Shown here one piece after another: positions 1 through 8,716 of a stretch of DNA of 64,000 nucleotides. How positions within the stretch are numbered: the stretch's first letter is position 1; each line of letters opens with the position of its first letter. Under the pieces are notes generated by a model that was given only the letters and a program-made list of their open reading frames with translations, was not told where the DNA came from and ran no database searches. The position numbers and the translations under genes were made by a program. The stretch comes from an uncultured Cohaesibacter sp. (lineage in GTDB: Bacteria; Pseudomonadota; Alphaproteobacteria; Rhizobiales; Cohaesibacteraceae). The DNA lies in assembly GCF_963662805.1 (NCBI RefSeq), contig NZ_OY759868.1, forward strand, positions 231,234 through 295,233, read 5' to 3'.

Positions 1-414
1 TCTGGTGCCAATCAGTGTTTGGTGAAAGGCTAACCTGATACCTTTGTGCCGGATATCGCACACCACAAAAGATCGGTACATTGGGGTAGTCCGTCCACTT
101 CTTCGTTCAAGAAATCTCCTAAATCTGCTTCTTCGATCCCCCTCGTCGAACGGACAGCGCGTCGAGAGTTGGAGCATGAATAAGGCCTTGTCTCTGTTCC
201 TGCCGAGGTAATACCGGAATAGTTCTGTCAAGCTTGTCCCATTGCAGACAGCTACTGCGTATGGTTGATCCTTCATCCACAAATGACGGGCAATATGTTG
301 GCGGGCGGACAAGAGCAGTAGCCCTGTCGCAACGCTATCCAGCGCATCCAGAGCATCTTCCCGAGATGCAAACTGAACCGATAAACCTTCACTATTCAGA
401 ACAGCTTCTTGCAT
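1..414 (-). pseudogene. Third gene of the DUF262/ATPase operon, frameshifted and cut by the window edge
   Basis: An ATG at 414 lies three bases after the stop of the upstream ATPase gene, as expected for a co-translated operon partner. The first frame reads a plausible protein for about 90 residues, ending near LSTRCPFDE. It then turns into low-complexity Arg-rich sequence, while a second frame becomes protein-like (GIEEADLGDFLNEEVDG, then LLWCAISGT). A third frame continues it (YQVSLSPNTDWHQ) to the window edge. The shifts map to a five-C run at 138-142 and a TTT at 43-45; removing one base from each gives one continuous reading. I do not recognise the family. It may be a decayed gene or an intact gene with two sequencing indels. 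The 3' end lies outside the window. Confidence 0.55.
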
Positions 415-417
415 TGT

Positions 418-1620
418 TCAACCTACCGGTCCTAAAAGACCTAAGAGGTTTTCGTCCTTCTCGTCGAAGAACCCCTTTGGCCAATCAGAAAGACTACCGT
501 CACTCTGCAGGCGCGGGCTTGTAACATGGCTTTCCGCCCCTTCTCGGGTGAAAAAGTGGATCTTCGCTAAGTCGCTTTCCGCTCTGCCACGCCTTACGTC
601 CAGCCGTACCCCGTCCAAGAAATGATCGCTATGTGTCTCAATAACAACCTGGACACCAGCCGCTGCGGCACGAACCGCAAGTTCTCCCATTTTGGTTTGC
701 CCTCGCGGATGAAGGTGTGCCTCAGGGTTTTCTATGATTACGAAGTCGCCTGGTGCCGCGCCGATGAGGGCTGTCAAAACAGGCAGCGCATAGGACACAC
801 CGAAACCAACATTCGTTGCGCGGAAAGGCTTTGAGCTCACGTCTCCTGAGCGATTGAACGAATACCTTGCCGAAAGAACGTCGATTTCTCTCATTTCGGA
901 AATCTCTAAATTCGCGCCGGGACTTGTTTCTTGAAGCCAAGCAGTCACCTGCCCCTCGATCGTCTGGGGCCTTTCTCGGTCTTTAATCCTAGGATCATCC
1001 TCGTCAAGTGTTCTTGAGCCATGCGCAGCCATGTACGCAAGGACATGCTCGCCTTGTGCGCCGAGAGATCTCATGGAAACTTGTTCTTCGGACCACGGAA
1101 GCGACTTCCTTGGGCCAAAACGCTCCGCCGCTAGGTACTGAAAACCATAGGATGAAAAGAAAGATCGGAAAGATGGTCGAGTAAGGTGTCCGGACGTCTC
1201 GCTTGTTAAGTCGAGCCATTCCCCCTTTTCGCTCTTGAAGGTCTCTCTCGTTGAGCGGCTCATACGGCTATCGCCAAGTTTTAAGGATAACCGGTCTCCC
1301 TCACGAGAATAAGCAAACGCGTACTCAGATCGTCGAACTCCACCGAATTCTAGAACAAATGCGAGTTCGTCCTCGTCGGCTAGGTCAAAAAGAACATCCG
1401 CACCAGTGCCCAAATCAACGAGGTCGCCAGACAGGCGAAGCCTGCGCTGGATACGGTTGGCAGGAAACGATTGCCTAAGAAGCAGCATCGCTTGTATGGC
1501 GCTGCTTTTTCCGACGCCGTTCAAGCCAGACAGAACCGTGAGCATTCCCAACTCAATGCGTTGTTCGCGAAAGCACTTGAAATTCTTGAGCTCAATTGCC
1601 GACAAGGAAACGCTACGCAT
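418..1620 (-). CDS. AAA family ATPase, DUF3696-type (SMC/OLD-like)
   Basis: A 400-residue ABC/SMC-like ATPase. The N-terminus has the typical LKNFKCF beta strands followed by a Walker A GLNGVGKS at residues 32-39. Late in the protein is FVIIENPEAHLHPRGQ, the Walker B plus the His-rich switch typical of OLD/RecF-like ATPases, followed by VVIETHSDHFLDGVR. The C-terminal part resembles DUF3696. Its start overlaps the end of the upstream DUF262 gene by 8 bp, so the two are translationally coupled. Members of this family pair with DUF262 proteins in defence or toxin-like modules. ATP-driven sensing or assembly of the partner is inferred from the family and not visible in the sequence. Confidence 0.85.
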   Translation of the reverse strand: MRSVSLSAIELKNFKCFREQRIELGMLTVLSGLNGVGKSSAIQAMLLLRQSFPANRIQRRLRLSGDLVDLGTGADVLFDLADEDELAFVLEFGGVRRSEYAFAYSREGDRLSLKLGDSRMSRSTRETFKSEKGEWLDLTSETSGHLTRPSFRSFFSSYGFQYLAAERFGPRKSLPWSEEQVSMRSLGAQGEHVLAYMAAHGSRTLDEDDPRIKDRERPQTIEGQVTAWLQETSPGANLEISEMREIDVLSARYSFNRSGDVSSKPFRATNVGFGVSYALPVLTALIGAAPGDFVIIENPEAHLHPRGQTKMGELAVRAAAAGVQVVIETHSDHFLDGVRLDVRRGRAESDLAKIHFFTREGAESHVTSPRLQSDGSLSDWPKGFFDEKDENLLGLLGPVG

Positions 1621-2767
1621 TTTCTATTTCTCCACCAACGAGCTTCTCGATAGTTGAAAAGCGTTTATGTACGCGACCGGGTACTCCTGTGGCATACGAG
1701 ATCGAGACTTCAAAATCACGGTCTTCTTTAAGAATGCTCATGAACTTCTGTTGAATAGCGGGCCCATTCTCGGCCAAAAGATCCACTTGTTGATCTCCTA
1801 GTTGGGACAGGGCGACCGACCACGTTTCAAACAGAGCTTTGCTTATAGGACTCTTAGAGGCATCCGGGCGATAACGTTTCCTAAATGCCTCATCCCCTAG
1901 CACGTTATGAGAAGCAATCATTGATCTTTTGAATGCGGATTTGAGCTCATCACGATCACCATCTGACATTTCGTTTATTCGCTTCATCGCCGCGTTCAGG
2001 AAGCCATCCAGATCATTATTTTTGTAGTCTTTCCAATCTGAAAGATAAAATGCACAAAATCTCAAAGCACACTCTCGCGCTGACATCCTGACATCACTTA
2101 CACTGTCTGATGTCGCGGTTTTAAACTCGTCAGTCGATACCAAATCCAAAAGAAATTTTCTTACGGGCCCCTTATTAAGGGCATGCCTAATTTCTTGTGA
2201 GTTCAAGGTAATGCCACCGGTATTGATCCGGCTGAAGATATTGAACATCACCTCCTCCGGCGTTCCCGGCTGGATCACGTTTATCACAAGCTCGGTTTCC
2301 TCTATTCGGCGCTGCATGTTACGCGGTAGCTCTGAGAATTTTGCCTTCTCGAACTGAACGAGGTACTCCAAGCCTCTCAGAGGAAACTGGTCCTTCACAA
2401 AGTCGTGGATCGTTGTCATACGTTGCAAACCATCCACGACCGACCAAGCATCTCTTAGGTCGCTTGCCACGTAAAAAACTGGCAAGGGAATGCGCAGCAA
2501 AATGGACTCAACTAGTCGGCCTTTTCGACCTTGATCCCAGATTCTCGCTCGGCGCTGGAACTCAGGGGCTAGATCAATCTCGTCATGATCAATCCTTGTG
2601 CAGAGCAGAGATACCGTTTTGGTTTCCCTAACAACTTTGATCTTATCAGGGTCGAACGGGCGTTCAATTTGAATTACTTCTTGGCTTGGGTCCGACCGCT
2701 CTTCTTCTATACCGGTCGCTTCACCGTCTTCGAGCAACTCAGTGACTACATCTTGAGTCTCTATCAT
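1613..2767 (-). CDS. DUF262 (GmrS/ParB-like) domain protein
   Basis: A 384-residue protein with an acidic N-terminal tail and then the DUF262 core. The signature is VDGLQRM at residues 111-117, equivalent to the DGQQR motif of GmrS-type ParB-fold nuclease/NTPase domains. It is preceded by PEFQRRARIWD (69-79) and followed by FSRINTGGITLNSQEIRHAL. DUF262 proteins include the GmrSD type IV restriction enzyme, but no DUF1524 HNH domain is present here. The protein ends after the alpha-helical region, and the next gene supplies an ATPase instead. First gene of a minus-strand operon; the ATG at 2767 follows a GCGGAAA Shine-Dalgarno. Nucleotide cleavage or DNA restriction is possible but unproven. 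Confidence 0.85.
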   Translation of the reverse strand: MIETQDVVTELLEDGEATGIEEERSDPSQEVIQIERPFDPDKIKVVRETKTVSLLCTRIDHDEIDLAPEFQRRARIWDQGRKGRLVESILLRIPLPVFYVASDLRDAWSVVDGLQRMTTIHDFVKDQFPLRGLEYLVQFEKAKFSELPRNMQRRIEETELVINVIQPGTPEEVMFNIFSRINTGGITLNSQEIRHALNKGPVRKFLLDLVSTDEFKTATSDSVSDVRMSARECALRFCAFYLSDWKDYKNNDLDGFLNAAMKRINEMSDGDRDELKSAFKRSMIASHNVLGDEAFRKRYRPDASKSPISKALFETWSVALSQLGDQQVDLLAENGPAIQQKFMSILKEDRDFEVSISYATGVPGRVHKRFSTIEKLVGGEIENA

Positions 2768-3844
2768 AATTTCCGCACCGACTGAATTCGTTTATGTCAC
2801 GCATGGGCTCCTGAGACGATACCTGATGTGGAACTTGCTTGCCATACCGTCCTATAGATATTTGATAACCGACTAATGAAGAGGCACGTGAGTCTTTTGG
2901 CTTGTCCTTCGGCAAGCTGCCCCGACGGGCGCCAAAATCAGCCTAGCCATCCTATGAATGTCCGCTTAACCCTAAGGGGCTTCAGATTTCGGTCTTCGGC
3001 AAATGTCCGTAATCCGCCCACCCGAGACCTTGCTTTTGTTCATGGCATCACATTCGTCATCACGCTGTCAGGATGCTTCTGATGGATGTCAGGCACATTG
3101 CGTGACGTCATGACGGACAGGCTACTAGTCATGATGGCAGTTTAGACAGCAGCGGAACAGATGCTGCGATTGCCATGCGATGGCAGACCGTCTTTGTGAC
3201 AAATGTGATGAGAGGCTGATCGTCACCAGCGTCGTCAGCAATTTCCTGACCACAAAGCATGCAGCCAACCAATTGCGCATCCACATCAGCATGGCCATGA
3301 TAAGAGCCACTGGTCCGAACATTCGCAAGGCATGATGGTCGGCGGGGTGTTCTGATGATTGTCATGACAGTCCTGACGGTTGTCATGACAGCATGACGCA
3401 GAACAGGATAGCGGCAATTCGGTCATGCATTGGCAATCCGCCTTCACTTCCCGCCCCATCCATCCTGGATGGCGTATCAACGGCAGTTGCCTTTGACTTG
3501 ACCTCGTCTGTGACGAACGATCCGTTTGATCCGGCTGTTCGCAGCAGTCATGTCGGGCTTTATCAATGCAATCAGACATCCACTTTTGGCCATCAGCACC
3601 AACGTGATGATGGTCTCGGCTTCTGGTTCCAACGCGTCATTGATCAGGAGCGTTTCTGGCCGTCACGATCACCTTTTGATGCACGGACAACTGTCACGAA
3701 CTGAGGCCAAACACCACCTGTAAAGCCATCTTCCAGCAGTAATTTGCATAAACTTTTTCGTTCACGGGAATTCTTTCTATTTCCTTTTCGGAAGGGCCTT
3801 CGCTCTTCCGGTCAAACAACTGATGTCTTGATTAGGAGAATAGA
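2768..3844. other. 1.1-kb intergenic region with paired GTCATGAC boxes
   Basis: No convincing gene is seen; the open frames here are short, lack ribosome sites and contain repeat-derived low-complexity residues. The region contains the 8-bp palindrome GTCATGAC at 3107-3114, 3361-3368 and 3382-3389, plus a one-mismatch copy at 3128-3135. The copies form two pairs, each with 21-bp spacing (two helical turns). Further TGAC/GTCA half sites are scattered through 3060-3700. It could hold operators for the flanking divergent genes or iterons of the mobile element. Confidence 0.5.
3107..3389. repeat. Two pairs of GTCATGAC palindromes, 21-bp spacing
   Basis: Copies begin at 3107, 3128 (final base T), 3361 and 3382. 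Both pairs have exactly 21 bp between copies, which places them on the same face of the helix. This spacing is what cooperative binding of a dimeric protein would use. The binding protein is not identified. Confidence 0.55.
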
Positions 3845-4903
3845 ATGAACGATGGCACATCATACCCGACCACCGGGCAAGAACCAGACGATCTTTTCGG
3901 CACCTTTGCTGGTACACCGGTTTATCTGCACCAAATCGAAGCCGCACTGGCTCAACTGCCCGAAGCCTTTACAAAGCGATCATTCAGCGACGCTCTAGAA
4001 GGCGTAGGAGTAGATGCTGCTGTCGATAGAAATCTGGTGCGGGGCGTAATGCAGAAAGCCAAGGAGAAGGGCTTGATGCACCACAACAAGCAGTCCGATT
4101 TATGGGAAAAGGCCCCAAAGAGTTCACCGACACCAACTGCGTCGCCTGACACAACCGATGGCCCCAGTACCTTGGCGTCCTCTAAAACGCAGCCTCCAAC
4201 CAAGGCAATATGGCGAATAAGTTATTTGCAGGTCATCTGCACAATGATCTGGGGCGCCTTGATGATCATCAATGCTCGATTAGGCCACGAGATCGGAGGG
4301 AGCGATCCTGTAACAAGCTATACGATTATGGCTCTTATGATAATTTTGGACCTTTGCCGATCAACCGCAATTGGTGGCGCGCTACGATGCGTCCGAAACC
4401 ACCGATGGTCCCTTGCCAGCCTCTTGGCTCTATATATCACCGTCTCGACCCCGATATCCATTCTTTCGACCACCACGCTCTTATGCGTGCCTCTGCAGAA
4501 AGCGACGGACGAAGTGGATATGAGGGAAAAGCAGGCAGCCATCATTGAAGGATATATTATCACCTATAACAAGCAAAAGAGGGCTGCAGCGCTTTACCAT
4601 GATGAATGGGAGACGGAATGTCGGCGCGATCGATGCGGTCCAAAGGCCGCAGAATACGAACGGCAATATAATCAAGCAGAAGCAATGGCAGCGGCGGCCA
4701 TTGAAGCAGCAAGAAAGGCGGACAGTCGCCACAAGGATTTACCGTCATCAGACGAAACGGTGGTTGAGCGGATCGCGAAAGTCCTGCAACATTTTCGAAA
4801 TGATCCATTTGCGCCCGATCTCTTGGTTCCACTATATATCGGTATCTTGGCCGAGCTATCTGCCCTCTGCATAACATTGCTCTGCAATACCAGGAAAGAC
4901 TGA
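3845..4903 (+). CDS. Uncharacterised membrane protein of the mobile element
   Basis: A 352-residue protein that I cannot assign to a family. The first ~115 residues are soluble and look like a small winged-helix-type unit followed by a Pro/Thr/Ser-rich linker. Hydrophobic segments follow near residues 125-145, 155-175 and 185-215. A charged helical stretch (about 220-310, Lys/Glu/Ala-rich, probably coiled coil) comes next, and a last membrane segment lies near the C-terminus. The gene has an AGGAG box just before its ATG. It converges on the relaxase gene with only 25 bp between their ends. Its place beside a relaxase suggests a role on the mobile element, but no function can be named. Confidence 0.7.
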   Translation: MNDGTSYPTTGQEPDDLFGTFAGTPVYLHQIEAALAQLPEAFTKRSFSDALEGVGVDAAVDRNLVRGVMQKAKEKGLMHHNKQSDLWEKAPKSSPTPTASPDTTDGPSTLASSKTQPPTKAIWRISYLQVICTMIWGALMIINARLGHEIGGSDPVTSYTIMALMIILDLCRSTAIGGALRCVRNHRWSLASLLALYITVSTPISILSTTTLLCVPLQKATDEVDMREKQAAIIEGYIITYNKQKRAAALYHDEWETECRRDRCGPKAAEYERQYNQAEAMAAAAIEAARKADSRHKDLPSSDETVVERIAKVLQHFRNDPFAPDLLVPLYIGILAELSALCITLLCNTRKD

Positions 4904-4928
4904 CATCGACGATATTGGTGATACCGGG

Positions 4929-6644
4929 CTACCGATCCGTCTTGTCACCTTTGACTATTCGGTCCTGTCTTGCCCGTCTCTCTGCATTGCGCGGATCTGG
5001 CGCCTTGGCCATCATGTTTTCCAGGCCCTGTTCCTGAAATGACATTTTGGCTTCTGCTTTTGGATCAGCGGTGCCATATTGCTGTCGGTGCTGGTCACGA
5101 TAGGCCTTAAGGGCGTAAAATTCATCCAGCATCTTTGACCGCACCAACTTGAGCGCTTCGTTGCCAACCTGCGTAGCAATGACATTCGCGATGCCGCCGA
5201 GAATCCGCTTCATTGGCTTTGAAAGACCCTTGATCTTATCAAGACTGACCTTGACGTCCATTTTCAGAATATCGTCAGACTGAGGCTCTGCATGAGGGTT
5301 ATAGTTCACCTGCACATCGACCAGTGAAGGATCCGCCTTGAATTGGTGTTCACACTGAGCGGCCTCTGAGCTCCAGATTCGCCGGGCATACTTTTTGATC
5401 ACTTTAAGAGCAGGTTGCCATTTGGCTATTAAAATCGCTCTCTTCTCATCATCCTTGGGAGCAGAAGGGCCAAAGATCAGCGTGTCTTGCTTGCCCGCTC
5501 CACTCGACGGTTGATAGGAAATCACTCCATCATCGACCGCAGCCAGGCCTGCTTCAAGAGCATCGTCGTGTCTCTCGATATACTGCTCATTCAGTTCTTT
5601 TTGGCGTAACGCCTGGGCCCGAATTGCATCGGCCTCCCGTTTTGCTTCTTCTGCCTTGGCAATGATCTGATCACCCTCCGCCTGTTTTTGCCGCTGTTCG
5701 AAATATAGCGCGTCTTCGGCAATCTGGAGCTTGCATTCCTTGGAAGTCACATACTCTTCAAATTCCAGCTTTTCCCTTTCCAAGTCCCGCCGATTTGCCT
5801 CGATGCTTTCCTGCTGGCTATGTGCTTCGTCGATTGTTTTTCTAGCCTCCGGCAGATCTCTTCTCGTCACCGCAAGCTGCTCATGAGCTGCCATTTGCTG
5901 CAGATATTCAGCTCGTGGCAGGCGAAATCGCTTCGGGCCATACCGCATCAGGCCGGCGTCCCTGAACACTGAAGTATAGATGTCATCTTGCCACTGTCGC
6001 ATAGCATCACAATAGGCTCGACCCTGTTCGGCCATATTGTCTTTCTTCCAGCCAGCGCCTCGACGGATATTATCAACGGCAGCTTTCCCAGGATGAAGCC
6101 AGGTGATCTCTCCACGCACAGGATCAACGCCATAAACATGGATATGCATATGCGCTTCGTCCCGATGCACAACTGCCATCGCAAATTGACCCCCGGCCTC
6201 TTCGAGGCGGTCCGTTTCGAAACGGACGACCTGATGAAACAAATCCATGCATTCGTCCATCAGGTCGGGCATTGCCCATGCATCAGAACTCAGGATTGGA
6301 AGCGAAATCACAGAAGAATATAGCGTGTGTTTGTCGACTCGCAGGGCTTTGGTGCGTACAGATTTTTTTCCAGTCTTTGGAATCGTATATGGCACCTGCT
6401 GCTTGACTTTGCAGGCATCTTTGTGTTTTTGGCGTAGCTCATCAAAATTTTTACAAGAGCCCGGTATAATCAATGGGTCTGGATCTGGCTCTTCCACATG
6501 ACTACATGATCCAGGCTTGCGCTCTGCCTCGGCGATAACCTCTTCGACAGTCCAGGCTCTGTCTCCATTGGCACGCTTTTTTTGTTGGCCGCCTTTGCGG
6601 CTATATGACTCGACGCGACCGTATTGATACCCTTGCAATTGCAT
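4929..6644 (-). CDS. MobV-like (Pre/Mob) relaxase
   Basis: About 571 residues from the ATG at 6644, which has GGAG just upstream; a longer frame from a TTG at 6680 is less likely. Residues 156-174 contain AVVHRDEAHMHIHVYGVD. This is the HxDE...HxHxH motif that coordinates metal and nicks oriT in MobV/Pre-type relaxases. Residues ~255-350 are a long charged coiled coil, as in the C-terminal half of Mob proteins. MobV relaxases bind a hairpin in oriT just upstream of their own gene, and a strong hairpin is present at 6787-6822. The protein would mobilise the surrounding element with a helper conjugation system, since no type IV secretion genes are seen. Family assignment rests on the motif and architecture. 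Confidence 0.75.
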   Translation of the reverse strand: MQLQGYQYGRVESYSRKGGQQKKRANGDRAWTVEEVIAEAERKPGSCSHVEEPDPDPLIIPGSCKNFDELRQKHKDACKVKQQVPYTIPKTGKKSVRTKALRVDKHTLYSSVISLPILSSDAWAMPDLMDECMDLFHQVVRFETDRLEEAGGQFAMAVVHRDEAHMHIHVYGVDPVRGEITWLHPGKAAVDNIRRGAGWKKDNMAEQGRAYCDAMRQWQDDIYTSVFRDAGLMRYGPKRFRLPRAEYLQQMAAHEQLAVTRRDLPEARKTIDEAHSQQESIEANRRDLEREKLEFEEYVTSKECKLQIAEDALYFEQRQKQAEGDQIIAKAEEAKREADAIRAQALRQKELNEQYIERHDDALEAGLAAVDDGVISYQPSSGAGKQDTLIFGPSAPKDDEKRAILIAKWQPALKVIKKYARRIWSSEAAQCEHQFKADPSLVDVQVNYNPHAEPQSDDILKMDVKVSLDKIKGLSKPMKRILGGIANVIATQVGNEALKLVRSKMLDEFYALKAYRDQHRQQYGTADPKAEAKMSFQEQGLENMMAKAPDPRNAERRARQDRIVKGDKTDR

Positions 6645-7172
6645 TACTCCACATGTCTGATGTGATGACCTGTGGAGCAAATAGGGCGCACTTCATTGAT
6701 CCGGAAATAAAAGCAAACGCCCCCAGAAACCTCTCATTTTCAGAGACATATTAAGGGTGGTTCAAGAGTAATAGGGTTTCGACTATACGTTTTGATTTCT
6801 CCGCTTTCGCGGATCAAAACGTGTCGGCTCTCCGAGGGCTCTTACGCAGAGTGCGGCATGGGAAACCCCTGCACCCGGCGACGACGATATCGCCGCATGA
6901 AAAGCGCTCCGCCTTCTCAAACTCTTCAGGGGCCATCAGCCGGACTCGAGACAACCTCTTTGTGGCGGTTTTCTCGAGGCTCTTTCCCTTAAACTGCAAG
7001 CTCCCTGATCCCTTGCTGATCCCACCAATCAGCATGAGGTCAGAAAGCTTTGACAGATGGCAACCGGATTGTGCGCAGCGGGTCTGGTGACGCCGCGCCC
7101 GATCCGGTTCGCCAGAAAGAGAAACCAGAAAAGGCAGGTGTCAAAATCCCTTCAACCCAGGTCGGAGATATT
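6645..7172. other. Non-coding region upstream of the relaxase (candidate oriT region)
   Basis: About 530 bp between the relaxase start and the next plus-strand gene, with no supported gene. It holds the hairpin at 6787-6822. Short open frames on both strands lack ribosome sites. Confidence 0.45.
6787..6822. other. Hairpin, candidate oriT
   Basis: The outer arms ACGTTTTGAT and ATCAAAACGT are perfect complements. An inner TCCGC/GCGGA pairing extends the stem, with a short asymmetric bulge. The hairpin lies ~145 bp upstream of the relaxase ATG, the usual oriT position for MobV systems. There is no U-tract, so it is not a typical terminator. The nic site is not identified. Confidence 0.4.
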
Positions 7173-7739
7173 ATGACCACCGCCAAAAATTTGTCTGAGA
7201 AGCACGCCAGCAACTGGCAAGATACTGTCTGCTGTGGCGACATCGTTGCCTTTGAGATGCCTTCAGAACATCTCTTCAATCCTCTACAACCACCCCAAAA
7301 GGCATTGCCATGGCTCATCGTTGACGAGGCAATCTATATCGGTACCCGTTATCTAACTCTCGCACGGGGGCATGCCTCCGGGACAACTTTTAACCACGGA
7401 CCCCAAATCCGCGTCGAGCATTCTGCCGCCTTTGGTGCTGCGGGTCTCTCGCAGCCGACAGTCTACAATTTGCGGGGGCTTGTGATTGTCTCTGTCAACC
7501 ATGAAGGCTTTGCTCCCAACAAGGATGGGACTCCAGTCCTTGGCCGGTTGATTGGCGATGAGCTCGTTCAGTTGGAACGCCTTAGAGCTCTTATCCATGC
7601 CATCAACGTTGAGCGCGCAGAAGGACGAGCCGATCTGCTCAGACAACAAGCCCTGCTTGCCAAGAGATCTGGCCGCCCAATGTCTGAGATGATTATCCCG
7701 GCGCCGTTTGCCATCCCGACACCCGATTCCCAGCAGTAG
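7173..7739 (+). CDS. Hypothetical protein of the mobile element
   Basis: 188 residues from the ATG at 7173, which follows GGAG at a normal distance; the frame is open further upstream but has no ribosome site there. The central part (CCGDIVAFEMP, then PWLIVDEAIYIGTRYLTLARG) is mixed beta strand and helix. The C-terminus is helical (LERLRALIHAINVERAEGRADLLRQ) and ends in a Pro-rich tail. No signal peptide or membrane segment is seen, and I do not recognise the family. It is followed after an inverted repeat by another unknown gene on the same strand. Confidence 0.65.
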   Translation: MTTAKNLSEKHASNWQDTVCCGDIVAFEMPSEHLFNPLQPPQKALPWLIVDEAIYIGTRYLTLARGHASGTTFNHGPQIRVEHSAAFGAAGLSQPTVYNLRGLVIVSVNHEGFAPNKDGTPVLGRLIGDELVQLERLRALIHAINVERAEGRADLLRQQALLAKRSGRPMSEMIIPAPFAIPTPDSQQ

Positions 7740-7755
7740 TCACAGAGTTGTTTGA

Positions 7756-7793
7756 GATTTGTCCGACCAGCCACGGTGTCGGCCGGACAAATC
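7756..7793 (+). terminator. Inverted repeat between two hypothetical genes
   Basis: Perfect 10-bp arms, GATTTGTCCG and CGGACAAATC, with a GC-rich loop. It lies 17 bp after one stop codon and 30 bp before the next start. There is no T-tract, so attenuation, mRNA protection or an operator are equally possible. Confidence 0.45.
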
Positions 7794-7823
7794 ACGCCCC
7801 CTATCAGTATGAAAGGAAGATAT

Positions 7824-8228
7824 ATGCCCCTTATACCTGAAACTTATCGCCACAATATGTCTCTTCTCGTCGATCAGCGCTCGACCGATGCCAGCCGCAT
7901 CCTCGATATTGGAGCCGATGCAATCTGCGCGGCTAGACAGGCGTTATCCTCTTTGCCCGATATTGCAGTCGGCGAGATTTTCGACGACATCAGGCCATTA
8001 CATGCCCTGATCGATGCTGTCAGCAATCGCTGTGTCCTTGATCCGCAATTTGACGAGCTCGTCAACGATTTGCTTGAAGCACTACCTATCCTCGACGAGG
8101 CCGATCCTTTGGCTTCATCCTACGCCAGTGTCCGCGCTGATCTGCAAGAAGCTCAGTATTTTGCCAATCGATTTCTGGATATTATTCACGCTGAGAAGCG
8201 TCGGGCACAATCGTTCAGAGAGATGTAA
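7824..8228 (+). CDS. Small hypothetical protein of the mobile element
   Basis: 134 residues from the ATG at 7824 (AAGGAAG Shine-Dalgarno). The frame is open further upstream but that part overlaps the inverted repeat. The protein is almost entirely predicted helix, acidic and soluble, with Leu/Ile heptad-like spacing (HALIDAVSNRCVLDP, LVNDLLEALPILDE). It has no recognised domain. It is the second gene of a likely two-gene unit and is followed by a clear hairpin. Confidence 0.6.
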   Translation: MPLIPETYRHNMSLLVDQRSTDASRILDIGADAICAARQALSSLPDIAVGEIFDDIRPLHALIDAVSNRCVLDPQFDELVNDLLEALPILDEADPLASSYASVRADLQEAQYFANRFLDIIHAEKRRAQSFREM

Positions 8229-8716
8229 ATCAAGTAAAACGCACCGAACAACCTCGCCATCCATGACGCGATGGCGAGGCCAATGAGACAGCGTCGGCGG
8301 AAAGCTGATAGTTTCAACAAAAACGGCAGAAACCGAGAATAAACCCTCATGAAATCAGTTAGATAACTTTATTGTCAATTTCATTTGGGTTTGGGAAATT
8401 TTTGCCCTATGCAAAACCGCACATATTGCGCCTGCTGTTAACGGCTACAGCAGCCTAAATACTGCACATCGGGACTGCCAAGATTTCTGAATACCTCGAT
8501 TATATCAGGAAACCGAGGTGATCAAAGAGCATTTCGGCACGGATCGCGGTCTTGAGAGCGTTTTTCTCGCGAAATTGACGCATTTTGGTTTGGGCCCCGC
8601 TCTCAGCTTTTCTACTTCCCTTTCAGTTCACGCAAACGCAAAAAGCCGTCGGTTGGCATTCAACCGGGCGGCGTGGCGATGGAATTCGCCGAGAAAGCAT
8701 CTTGGAAGGCCCGCAA
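8229..8716. other. Intergenic region before the excisionase gene
   Basis: Apart from the hairpin at 8252-8279 I see no gene. The stretch is AT-rich around 8330-8420 and contains a short ACCTCG/CGAGGT inverted repeat at about 8494-8516. It probably holds the promoter for the excisionase-integrase pair. Confidence 0.35.
8252..8279 (+). terminator. Hairpin terminator after the hypothetical gene pair
   Basis: Perfect 10-bp arms CCTCGCCATC and GATGGCGAGG with an 8-base loop, 23 bp after the stop codon. It lacks a clear T-run, so termination efficiency is uncertain. Confidence 0.5.

Noticed and set aside
3107..3389. CRISPR array
   Set aside because: Only 8-bp repeats in two pairs, with no regular spacer units and no cas genes in the window.
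3125..3723. Several 60-100-codon ORFs on both strands, some hydrophobic
   Set aside because: They overlap each other and the GTCATGAC repeats, have no ribosome sites, and their Cys/His/Asp/Met pattern follows the repeat sequence.
6814..7035. 73-codon minus-strand ORF containing CGDIVV, similar to the CGDIVAF of the gene at 7173
   Set aside because: No Shine-Dalgarno, lies in the likely oriT region, and the match is five residues; probably chance.
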